A stretch of 16,202 bases of DNA from Ichthyophonus hoferi. Its lineage: Eukaryota > Opisthokonta > Ichthyosporea > Ichthyophonida > Ichthyophonidae. Of the stretch, positions 8,701 to 16,202 are shown one piece after another. A model generated the notes under the pieces. The model did not search any database. It had not been told where the DNA came from and saw only the letters and a list, made by a program, of their open reading frames with translations. How positions within the stretch are numbered: position 1 is the first letter of the stretch; the number at the start of each line of letters is the position of its first letter. Position numbers and translations under genes: made by a program. The stretch is taken from NCBI GenBank assembly GCA_002751075.1, contig NAOQ01000087.1, positions 80,198 through 96,399 on the forward strand. Reading direction: 5' to 3'.

Positions 8701-11700
8701 TCATGTGCTAAATTGGCCAATGCTGACTTAAGGAGGGTTGATTTTACTGATACACAATTGCACTGTTCGGATGTGAGTGGAGCTAACCTAATTGGGGCAA
8801 TATTTTTACGTACTTCAATTAATGAGTGTAATTTCTGCCAGGCAAATATGATTGAGGCAACTCTATGGGAAGCTAATAAATATGCAAGGGCTATTAATTT
8901 AAGTGAGGTAACAGTGACCCCTGGCGGAAAATTCACCCGATTTCAGTTCGTGGATTCCATTTTAAAGGGCACAAACTTTTCAGGATCCAACTTGTCCGAA
9001 GTTAATTTCTCTGGATCTGATCTTCGCGGGGCTGACTTTAAGGGAGCTAATCTAACTGGAGCTATGTTTAATGATGCCATCGCACCATTTGCAAACTTTA
9101 CTGATACAAACTTGACTGAATGTATGTTTATTAAAACATATCTTAGTCATGCTAAGGTGGGTTTATTTTTTACCTATATTTATTTATTTGTAGGTGTAAA
9201 TATTTGTGAAAATATGAGTTATTTTTTTCAGATAAAAAGTGTGGGCTGGCATAAAGTTTGACACCTTCAAAGAAATATCTGATTTGTATATTGTTTATTT
9301 ATATTTATGTAGTAGTCTTTTAAAATAGATATTAGCTAAATTATTCTCTAAAATTATTTAGTGATAAACTCACTTGACATATGTAAGATATGGGCTTAAT
9401 AAAGGCGGGTATATATAGCTATTGTTGGTGGTGGTAAGGCTAGAGATAACAAAAATACGCTACTACATATAGAATATTATTACCTGCATTTCAAACATGT
9501 TTTGCTTAACTAAAGTCTCACCAATTATTGACAGTATTGCACATATAATATCATTCTCTATTATCCGTATTATATATATATATACCACTACATCAATCTA
9601 TGCCTTTATATTAATATTTATGCAGATGAGTAGAAATTTTGAAAAAGCCCATACCGACTTAACAGGTACCAACCTTAGCTATGTAGATCTAACGGGTTAC
9701 AATCTCTCTGGCTTTGATTTTACGGACGTCAACCTGTGCAACACTCTTCTTGAAAATACCATTCTTACTCGAGCCAAGATATTACCTCATCAACTTAGTA
9801 GGGCTGATTGTCATGCATCAGGTTAATTTTACTTTGCTTTTTGATATTAATGAACAAGATAAGTACAGAGTACACAAGTATTTTGGCCTTTTAAGAATAT
9901 CCTATTAGTTATATTATCTACAATCAGAGTTTATTGTATGAAGATATTTTCATGGTCAGATTTATGTTTTAAAAATTAATCAAGTTAGGAAGTAAAGACA
10001 AACCATATAATAGATGTTGATGCAATGTTTTTAAGTAAAAAACAATTATATTGTTTTCCATATTATTTTCACTTAGGTAAATATACGGTCTTTCAGTTAT
10101 ATCTTTTATAATGAGCTATACATAAATACGGAATTTGCTTAACTATCTTGCCGTTGACAGGTATTAATCTGTCCGGAGTGGATTTATCCAATGCGGTCTT
10201 CACGAGCATTGATTTCAGAAAGGCTATATTTATGGGAGCTGATTTAACTTGTGCAATATTTAGCAAATGTTTTTTATCAGGGGCCAATTTTAGGGGTGCT
10301 CGTTTAGCAAATGCGTTGCTTAAGTATTCTCCACTAGAGAACACAATTTTTACTAATGCCTTGATGAGGTGCGTACAATATGGAGATATTATATTTATAT
10401 TCTGCAACCATTTAAGAATATACTGCCTCCCTGCCAGTATTCATAAAAGATGTAAATTTGAATAATAATATACCCTTTATTATATACATGTTATATCTTA
10501 AAAGCAATATTACATATATTTTCTAGTCTGGTAGATATTCAATGCCTGTTGTCCTTTTTTTTTTTTTTTTCGTGTGGCACAATAATTACTGTAATACTTG
10601 ACTTCCTCAATTACATCTCCAGTATCTGTTAAAGCATATATTCTCTTTGTTAAACAACTTTAACGTAATGAAACTCTTGTAATTGAATACCCTTGTTTGC
10701 AACACTAATTTTATTAGTCTAATTGTATTTTTAAATTAGCAAGGACAAAGATATCAACTGTCAATTTCCTTACTCAAACCTCTTATTAATTAAGGCCAAC
10801 AATATACACTAATAACCCTGATAGAGTGCACTACTAGTGATAGTCACATTTTTGTTCTCATGCATATTGGTTTCTTAGACATTTAACTTCTTGTAGAAAA
10901 ATATATAGGAATCAAGGTAGCATAAAGAAAACTCCAAATCAGACTAAATAGAGGTTTCACTAAACACTTCGTATGAACCTTCAATATTATTAGTATGACC
11001 AATACAAAATCCCACAAAACAGATAATCTATACATCATACTAAACCAAATTACCATGAATCTCCAAATCATATCATATTAGCTTATGACTATACACTTTT
11101 GGCACTTGAACTATGTATTTTTGCTCATTTTCTTTTTTATCTTTTTCACAGCCGAAGCACATTTTATCAGTGTACTGGAAAGCCCACATCTATGACCGGA
11201 GCAGTACTGGATTGGACTGACATATCTGCCCATAAAGATACACAGCAATTTGTTTTGGAGGCAGCCCACAATCTTCTGCAAGGCACTGTTTTAAAGGGGA
11301 TTAACCTCAATGGATGTGACCTAACGTCTTACATCTTAAGCTATGCCGATCTCTCAGGGGCAATTATTGGGGATGCTATTCTTCCCCAAGACCTTGTAGG
11401 TATAAATCTCAGTAATGCAGTGTTAGACCAACGTGATTTCCGTCAAGCTGACTTAAGATATGCCAAACTTTGTCACACTGACTTAACTAAAGTGCATTTT
11501 CCTTTTTGTCTTGTAAACATTGACCTGACTGATGCAGACCTTAGTGGTTGTGATCTGAGTTTTACTGATTTAACCAATGCAGTACTTGTCAATGCAAATT
11601 TCACCAACGCCAAACTAGACAAAGCAAACCTTACTAATGCCAATATTTCAGGCTCTTGTATGGCAGGGGTTGATTTACGTAGTACTACGCTACCAAGTCG

Positions 11701-12821
11701 CATTTATGAGGTAGAGTTATTAGGGGCTAACCTTAGCGGACATAATCTGGAGGAAATTGTTTTGACTAATGTAAATTTTACAAAAGCAAAGGTTTATAAT
11801 ACAGTACTACCACGTAACCTACAATATATGAACCTAAGTAGCTGTGATCTTACTGGTAAAGTTTAAAATCATGTTTATATGTATTTTTGAGTTTTCTATC
11901 CTATTATCCTTACTTTCAATATTTATTATGCTTCTGTCCATGTTTTTTGGTTTTCCTGTATGAGGTTCAATTGCTCCTTATTTTTAAAGTTTACAATGAT
12001 TCTCCTCATTCTTATTTCTCCTAAATATTTTACCATTTTTTTTTTTCCCTCTAGCATATGTGAACTCTGTATGCACATGCCTCTATGAATGATATCACTC
12101 ATTCTATATTTATATATTTGTTTCCCTCTTTTATTTTTCTTTTTCTTATACTGAAGTATATAACTATGTTTATTATTTGTTATTTTGACTTGAGATTTCT
12201 GAAATCTAATTTTTTTAGAGCATGTCATTTACAGTCCAAATATGATATGTGCTCAATTGATACTAATATAATTTTACCAATAATTAATTTTTAAAACTTC
12301 ATGCAAAAATGTATTCCTTTTGCCCTACATCCTAATCAACCCTTTCCCCTCTATATTTCAACACCATAGGGCAAGACTTATCTAAAGCCGACCTCACTAA
12401 TGCCAATCTCAGTAATGCTATATTGACCAACACTACACTCCCTGTGCGTATGATCCGTACCAATCTCTCCAATACTGACCTATCAGGAGTAAACTTTGAG
12501 AATTTTTATATGCCAGAAACTAAACTTTGTGGCTGCAAATTGGTAAAGGCGAATCTTACTAATGCTACTCTTGTGAATGTAGACTTTAGCAATGCAGATT
12601 TAACTGAGGCAAATTTAGGTAATGCTGACATGGCCAATTCAGATCCTATTAATTGCTTACGACAGGTAATATTTAACCAGACAAATATGGTGGGGGTAAG
12701 AAACCTACCTAAGGTTAAAGCATCATGTTCCTTTGGAAATGGATATTTATTTATATGGAAAGGGGTAGCAGTCTGCCTGACATCTAAAGGTCATATGTAT
12801 CCTATCGAGAAGAGTGATTAG
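5715..12821 (+). CDS. KCTD9-like: KCTD9-like T1/BTB plus very long pentapeptide-repeat protein, seven exons
   Basis: Seen: exons 5715-5726, 6684-6929, 7996-9156, 9626-9821, 10161-10368, 11152-11855 and 12370-12821. Phases run 0, 0, 0, 1, 2, 1, every join agrees, and the total is exactly 993 codons (992 residues). Residues 10-86 form a KCTD-type T1/BTB domain: FRINIAGQIF, KKYPNSNLNKWL, GDAEIFPYVLDIL. Residues 87-140 contain the family linker (ELTRNNIKFMIS, then DISNLDLTGANF). From there to about residue 940 the sequence is mainly pentapeptide repeats such as ANLTNANLSNAIL. The last 50 residues are not repeats. Known: T1 domains of KCTD proteins assemble into oligomers and bind CUL3, and pentapeptide repeats fold into a square right-handed beta helix. 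Human KCTD9 has the same T1-then-repeat order but about 390 residues. It lacks an obvious N-terminal ubiquitin-like domain, signal peptide or membrane segment, so is probably cytosolic. Inference: a CUL3 adaptor or scaffold with an extended helix. Confidence 0.85.
6684..6929 (+). CDS. KCTD9-like: KCTD9-like exon 2 (T1/BTB domain)
   Basis: It begins after a TTCATAATAG acceptor and encodes DHADFRINIAGQIFSV to CAEIVKRIK (82 residues). Key T1 features are FRINIAG (the family NVGG, here NIAG), the KKYPNSNLNKW segment, ALYKGDAEIFPYVLDIL (equivalent to FIDRDPxxFxxILxFLR) and the final helix start. The proposed end is AAG|GCAAGT, a GC-type donor with otherwise perfect consensus. It leaves phase 0, as exon 3 requires. 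The frame also stays open beyond the donor to a stop at 7071-7073. Confidence 0.72.
6930..7995 (+). other. Intron 2 of the KCTD9-like gene, with read-through ending
   Basis: Begins GCAAGT. The T1 frame continues for 47 codons (KASCQTLRYSNIQQLEEIYK first, then AT-rich low-complexity residues) to a stop at 7071, which overlaps a second good donor (ATG|GTAAGA at 7070). An AATAAA lies at 7284-7289. A GC-richer stretch at 7558-7740 has open frames on both strands but no recognisable protein. Confidence 0.5.
7996..9156 (+). CDS. KCTD9-like: KCTD9-like exon 3 (linker and first pentapeptide block)
   Basis: 387 codons from the GCATTACAG acceptor to the AAG|GTGGGT donor. It opens with MQLSLLSINEIDVAF, which can supply the last T1 helix. 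Then come ELTRNNIKFMIS and the pentapeptide run DLTGANF, GANFTNSNLTNALF and so on. The repeats are interrupted by non-repeat inserts near 8560-8600 (FLEEEKQIQKMQ) and 8875-8935 (NKYARAINLSEVTVTPGG). The open frame upstream of 7996 and beyond 9156 is intron. Confidence 0.88.
9626..9821 (+). CDS. KCTD9-like: KCTD9-like exon 4 (pentapeptide repeats)
   Basis: From the TTATGCAG acceptor to the TCAG|GTTAAT donor, phase 0 in and phase 1 out. It encodes pentapeptides such as DLTGTNLSYVDLTGYNLSGF, and near the end ILPHQL, an example of the 'LP' insert that recurs in exons 6 and 7. Confidence 0.88.
10161..10368 (+). CDS. KCTD9-like: KCTD9-like exon 5 (pentapeptide repeats)
   Basis: From the GTTGACAG acceptor to the ATGAG|GTGCGT donor, phase 1 in and phase 2 out. 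It encodes GINLSGVDLSNAVF, then GADLTCAIF and GANFRGARLANALL. The open frame past 10368 is intronic. Confidence 0.87.
10369..11151 (+). other. Intron 5 of the KCTD9-like gene
   Basis: 783 nt with no exon recognised. It contains a 16-T run at 10555-10570 and otherwise AT-rich DNA. A minus-strand open frame at 10883-11071 has no coding character. Confidence 0.6.
11152..11855 (+). CDS. KCTD9-like: KCTD9-like exon 6 (pentapeptide repeats with LP super-repeat)
   Basis: From the TTTTTCACAG acceptor to the ACTG|GTAAAG donor, phase 2 in and phase 1 out. A 45-residue non-repeat lead (RSTFYQCTGK to NLLQG) comes first, then dense pentapeptides. LPQDL, FPFCL, LPSRI and LPRNL occur at about residues 685, 724, 788 and 827. 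Confidence 0.9.
11856..12369 (+). other. Intron 6 of the KCTD9-like gene
   Basis: 514 nt, pyrimidine-rich, with short T runs near 12040. No exon or RNA recognised on either strand. Confidence 0.6.
12370..12821 (+). CDS. KCTD9-like: KCTD9-like exon 7 (last repeats, C-terminal tail, stop)
   Basis: Begins after an ACACCATAG acceptor in phase 1. It encodes QDLSKADLTNANLSNAIL and further pentapeptides up to ANLGNADMANSD. A 60-residue tail without repeats follows (FGNGYLFIWKGVAVCL, then HMYPIEKSD and stop). A possible donor within the tail (CTAAG|GTTAAA near 12712) would allow another ending. Confidence 0.85.
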
Positions 12822-13110
12822 TTCTATATGCTTATTAGGTGTTTAAAGTTATGTAGTTGTATATATAAGCATGTTTGTTGAAGAATTTGTACTCCTGTGA
12901 CTTTTGAGTAAGTCTTTAGCGTAAACCTTTATGATGTCGTATGTTAATACTTATATTTATTTACTGTTTATTCTGCATTGAACCTTCAAAAAAAAAAAAA
13001 AGCGTTTTAGAATAAGTTTTAACTTGGTAGTTAAGACTTAGACGTTAATTAATAGTAGTTAATTAATTCAAAGACGTTATTGAAACTATTTAATCAAGGA
13101 CTAGATATTT

Positions 13111-13116
13111 AATAAA
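13111..13116 (+). other. Possible polyadenylation signal of the KCTD9-like gene
   Basis: AATAAA, 290 bases after the stop codon at 12819-12821, and the first canonical hexamer downstream on the plus strand. A 14-A run at 12988-13001 precedes it. Assignment rests on position only. Confidence 0.35.
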
Positions 13117-13130
13117 GTCAGAAATGTAAA

Positions 13131-13205
13131 ATACCGTGATTATAAATTGTGCTAGTCTTTGTGGTTTAAACTACAAGCAGGGGGGTTTTAGCACTCATAC
13201 GGTAT
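13131..13205. repeat. Nested inverted repeat (75 bp)
   Basis: Three nested arms: ATACCGT (13131) with ACGGTAT (ending 13205), GTGCTA (13149-13154) with TAGCAC (13189-13194), and a near-perfect palindrome TTGTGGTTTAAACTACAA (13159-13176) inside. The arms are short and separated by unpaired bases. It has no tRNA T-loop motif. It could be a small element end-pair or a structured transcript. Confidence 0.45.
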
Positions 13206-14153
13206 GTCTAAAGTAAATTACTGAACAATTATTTAAGTAGTTATTAGATAACCTATGTAGAACATGCTCCAGAATGATTTTACTAAGTGGGAACTGGGCA
13301 ACATGTGATTGGTTTTTGTTGTAGAACAAATAGTTCGAGTTCTCAGGGTAGTATGTGAAACTCGTCTGTTTAAGGTTGTATTCAACTTGGTTTTGTTTTA
13401 GATCCTACCACTAATAATCAGTATATAGACTTAGTCCGAATCTTGACAACTCTTTGTAATTGCTAAATATAAATTAATTTAAGGCAAATCGTAATAGTAA
13501 TAACAATGCATGTAATGGACTCTCCTTGAAAATCTGACTCTGGTTTGAAATGTAAATCAATTACTGCAAACTGCTACAAGACAGAATTCATAGGACTTAG
13601 AAAAAAGAAAATTGGAATGTGATTTTGTTCAGCTTGATTAGCAATTATACTTCAAGGTAATTAGGAGAGGAATACAACTCCAGTGAGCATTCAGTTTCAA
13701 ATAAAATTAAATATGAAGTATACAGCGAAAAAAAAGTTCATTGCGTGACAGTTGACTCTAAAAAAGTGTCTACTCAGCTAACACAGTCGACCACAACACT
13801 ATCTATTTAAAAATGTATGTAAACATGCATATTAATATTAGTATAAGCAATATGGTCACAAGTTTGAGCTAGCTAAAAAAGTATTTTATTTATTATTGCT
13901 TACCCTAATTTTCAGGGCAACTCTAGATTTTAACTCAGAGTGAGTTGACATGTTAAAAGCTGCTAAGATATGCCACGTTACAATTTTATAAGAAGTCTAA
14001 TCAATCGATAATAACACATGTAAGATTGTATTTTTTAGAGTCCAGGCAGTACATCAAACCAAGAAAATAGTATGACTGGGATCGAATCAGATCTGGTGAG
14101 ATAATTTGCATGGTGAAAGTTTCCTCGCTGGTGTGGGCTAAATTCTTGAGGTC

Positions 14154-14560
14154 TTATTTGGTACGCTGAACTACCATTGTGGTTTCTTCCGCTGAAGTCA
14201 TTCCAATCCTTACTCGTTTGGAATTGTTGGTATCAACAGAGATATACGCCTTGTCAGTATTTACGTTACCTGCGATAGTAAAAATGTATTATATCGTAAA
14301 TGATAATCTGCTAACTTTTGCTGGTCTGAGTCTTTATTCTGCTTACACTTCTTTTATTTCTAGGCATAGATTTGTAAGAAAATCTGGTTGTTTTATTTCT
14401 CTGTTCGGGCGCCTGCCGATAGATTGGGTTTATTGATATTCCTTCGTAACTAGTCGTACACGTGTCTAGAACCATGATGAATACTAGCACAGCTAGCGTT
14501 CTTTTGTACCTAAGAGCTTTCACTAACCAAGAGTTTGATTAAAGACATACCGTGTATCAT
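14154..14560 (-). CDS. Candidate small secreted protein with dibasic sites
   Basis: Seen: coding-like exons at 14349-14522 and 14154-14269, with a possible start exon 14551-14560 (ATGATACACG|GTATGT). All phases agree and give 99 residues. The start (VKALRYKRTLAVLVFIMVL) looks like a signal peptide. The mature part has possible N-glycosylation sites (NKT, NNS) and two Lys-Arg pairs (PRNKRS, SKRV), and ends MTSAEETTMVVQRTK. No Cys pattern or known domain. Secreted precursors cut at dibasic sites are a known class, but I do not recognise this one. Weak points: the first intron would be only 28 nt, far shorter than the others here, and the donor after 14349 (GTGTAA) is poor. An alternative is that these exons belong to a longer gene including 14621-14904. 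Confidence 0.4.
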
Positions 14561-14620
14561 GTTTTTTAATTTGTTCCTGATTAGTTCAAGATTTCTTTCA
14601 TTAGCACCATGTTATGTTTT

Positions 14621-14904
14621 CTACATTTTAACTACGTGCCTAATACAGTTACTAACATGACGTCCCCATTTGTTAACCTATTGAATGTAGAAAGTTGTAC
14701 ATCATAATAGTAATAATATGTATGTTTGTATGGTACAGGATATGCATTGCTTGGGTGCAGAAGTGCAATTATGCTAGTAGGCTCTTGGCGCTCTAGAATT
14801 GAAAAAGCGTTAAGAAGTATTTGGTCAGATTGTCTAATCAGAAATTCTTGATTGCGATTTCCGATTAGAAATTCCCGTCGCAACACATTATTTAGGCGTC
14901 CTGC
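14621..14904 (-). CDS. Partial gene of unknown function (two exons)
   Basis: Exon 14737-14904 (56 codons, phase 0 to 0) follows an AGTCTTAG acceptor and encodes AGRLNNVLRREFLIG, then NRNQEFLIRQSDQILLNAF and SILERQEPTSIIALL. It looks like a soluble helical protein. The donor CCT|GTACCA is weak. A 59-nt intron would lead to 14621-14677 (VNKWGRHVSN to KM and stop). No start codon lies in these exons and I could not find the 5' exon, so the gene is incomplete or broken, or its start is elsewhere on the minus strand. It lies between two candidate secreted-protein genes on the same strand. I do not recognise the family. Confidence 0.35.
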
Positions 14905-15177
14905 CTAAGACTAATCCTGTTGACTTGTTTAATAATAAAAATATGTCTTATCATATCTGCATTTCGTGTATGCAAATGAACGGGTTTAAATGCTTAATTC
15001 GGTATTCTTTCTCCTTCTAAACAAATTTAGATCACAAAAATGCTCCTTTCTCTACTTATTATTCCCAGCAGATGTCATAGATGCTATCACACAATAAATG
15101 GTGGGCCCACTCTTTGATATAGCTTGCTTGATCTGGCTGAGAGAGAGACTGACCACCAAACTAGTCAGAGCTGCTAG

Positions 15178-15528
15178 TTATGCGTCCTGTAGTGCAAAGG
15201 GTAGAGAGTCCATTGATGGCGACCCACAATTTACAAAATTATCTTCATCCAACAGAACAAGTTTGTAATCAGCAGGTTCCTCCATGCCTGAATCCAGGCC
15301 AGAGAAGTCATCCCTGATTATGTGCAAGGTGTGACCAGGGGGATAGTCACTGCCTTTATCATCATCATTATCATTACCTTGTCTATCAAGGATAATTAAT
15401 GGTGGTAATCAAGGTGTTACAAAATAAATTGCAAACATCAATGCACATTACATTTATACTAACATCAGTTTAGTAAGGAGCAACAATAACAACAGTGACA
15501 TAAATGCTGTCTTTACTATACTTCTCAT
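15178..15528 (-). CDS. Candidate small secreted acidic protein, two exons
   Basis: Seen: exon 1 at 15464-15528 (MRSIVKTAFMSLLLLLLLTK plus a split codon) has a donor GTTAGT. After an 81-nt intron ending CTTGATAG, exon 2 at 15178-15382 runs to a TAA. Phases agree, giving 89 residues. The first 20-23 residues are a textbook signal peptide: basic start, Leu-rich core, then QG. The mature chain is acidic (NDNDDDKGSDYPPG, FSGLDSGMEEPADY, LVLLDEDNF) with a single Cys and ends LPFALQDA. Exon 2 has a higher G+C content than its flanks, as expected of coding DNA. No family is recognised. Without a cysteine framework it is unlike a defensin-type toxin. Inference: a secreted or extracellular-matrix-associated peptide. 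Confidence 0.55.
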
Positions 15529-16202
15529 GGATCTCCTAGGTGTTTTTCTTTGGGATGCTTTCATTATTTATTTTTTTCGCTAAACCTGATTGTATTAGTA
15601 AACCCTTTTGCTTTATGCTACTAACTAGTAAGAAAAATGGGATCACCATCAATATTATCAAACTTGTTAGGAAAAGACTTTTCTCTGTTCCTTAATAAAA
15701 AATAAATATCATAGCAATAATAAGAAAGATATATAATAAAAATGTAATGAAATGCTTTAGTTCCAACACTTTTATTCTTATAAACGCTTTTATATCATAT
15801 ATTATGACTAATTTCGTACAGATATGTAACCATACCTATAAGGCGATTCTGAGCGGACTTTTCAAATTGGTTGCATAACAACCTTGCTTTCATAGGCAAC
15901 GAAATAGCCAATACAACTCCGAACTAAATGTTAACTAGACGTAACTTATATAAGCATGTGAATACAATACATTGTCTGAATATACACTTATTTCATGTAA
16001 ACAAAAACGCATTTATTTATTTGTTACCGGAAAAGCCATCCCCTCATTTGTGTTTAGATTTATAAAGGGGCCGCTCTCTACTATGTATGAATTTTCTCAA
16101 AATAATTCTTTGGCAATAAATCCACATGCAGATTCGGTATTTATTGGTTGATTGATAGTCCCTAAACCAAAAAATCCCAAAAAAAAAAAAAAAAAAAAAA
16201 AA
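15529..16202. other. Right end of window: upstream of the secreted-protein gene, terminal A run
   Basis: 15529-15950 is AT-rich with no exon recognised and presumably holds the promoter of the minus-strand gene. From 15954 a plus-strand frame stays open for 66 codons (ending HADSVFIG and stop at about 16152-16154). It includes IPSFVFRFIKGPLSTMYEF, but has no start codon near its beginning. An AATAAA at about 16115-16120 and a 24-A run at 16179-16202 follow. Confidence 0.4.

Larger units (their letters stand above)
12822..14153. other. Intergenic region between convergent genes
   Basis: The plus-strand KCTD9-like gene ends at its left side and minus-strand exons end at its right side. I see no convincing exon. 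It holds an A run (12988-13001), the nested palindrome at 13131-13205, and a minus-strand AATAAA at 13885-13890 that could serve the gene ending at 14154. Confidence 0.5.

Noticed and set aside
8547-8936. Minus-strand 129-codon frame
   Set aside because: Shadow of exon 3: antisense of pentapeptide codons gives Leu/Ser/Ala-rich frames. Same for 10093-10407 and 11473-11703.
9157-9261. Extension of exon 3 to the stop at 9259
   Set aside because: A good donor (AAG|GTGGGT) lies at 9156 and exon 4 continues the repeats in phase. The extension is hydrophobic intron translation.
13131-13205. tRNA gene at the nested palindrome
   Set aside because: No GGTTCGAATCC-like T-loop, no standard anticodon arm, and arm lengths do not fit.
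14179-14436. Plus-strand frame of 85 codons
   Set aside because: Antisense to two minus-strand exons with better codon pattern and splice motifs.
16161-16178. Telomere-like CCCTAAA near the end
   Set aside because: A single copy beside an A run. No tandem array, so chance.

Overview
This is an AT-rich, intron-rich eukaryotic window. Genes are split into short exons with GT-AG junctions whose reading phases can be followed on paper. Long microsatellites and AT-rich low-complexity DNA sit in introns, and there are no operons, Shine-Dalgarno sites or CRISPR arrays. The gene families (an IFRD homologue, a KCTD9-like T1/pentapeptide protein, small signal-peptide proteins) and a short repeat with GAGGTGTC/GGGGTGTC motifs would suit an early-branching animal such as a sponge. 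That placement is inference. All exon joins below were worked out by hand from splice motifs and phase, without transcript data.

Left third (minus strand, 3965 down to the left edge): the 5' part of an interferon-related developmental regulator (IFRD) gene. Seen are a lysine-rich start exon, a Ser-rich exon, an acidic exon and three helical-repeat exons. Intron 3 carries a 230-bp ATAC/TA/CA microsatellite and intron 4 an AT-rich imperfect repeat. The 3' part lies outside the window.

Middle left (about 4448-5365): weaker evidence for a very small minus-strand gene. Its first visible exon lies in a 317-bp-period tandem duplication, so the exon exists in two diverged copies. This region separates the IFRD gene from a plus-strand gene starting at 5715.

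Centre (plus strand, 5715-12821): the main gene, seven exons whose phases all agree, giving a predicted 992-residue protein. It has an N-terminal T1/BTB (KCTD-type) domain followed by about 880 residues that are mostly pentapeptide repeats (A[D/N]LxX). It is KCTD9-like but about 2.5 times the length of human KCTD9. The T1 exon appears to be joined to the repeats through a GC-AG intron, and the C-terminal half has a 39-residue super-repeat marked by an 'LP' dipeptide.

Right third (12822-16202): about 1.3 kb of non-coding DNA with a nested palindrome. It is followed by minus-strand exons that look like two small secreted proteins (predicted 89 and 99 residues, the latter with dibasic sites) and an unassigned pair of exons between them. 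The window ends in a 24-A run preceded by a plus-strand open stretch.
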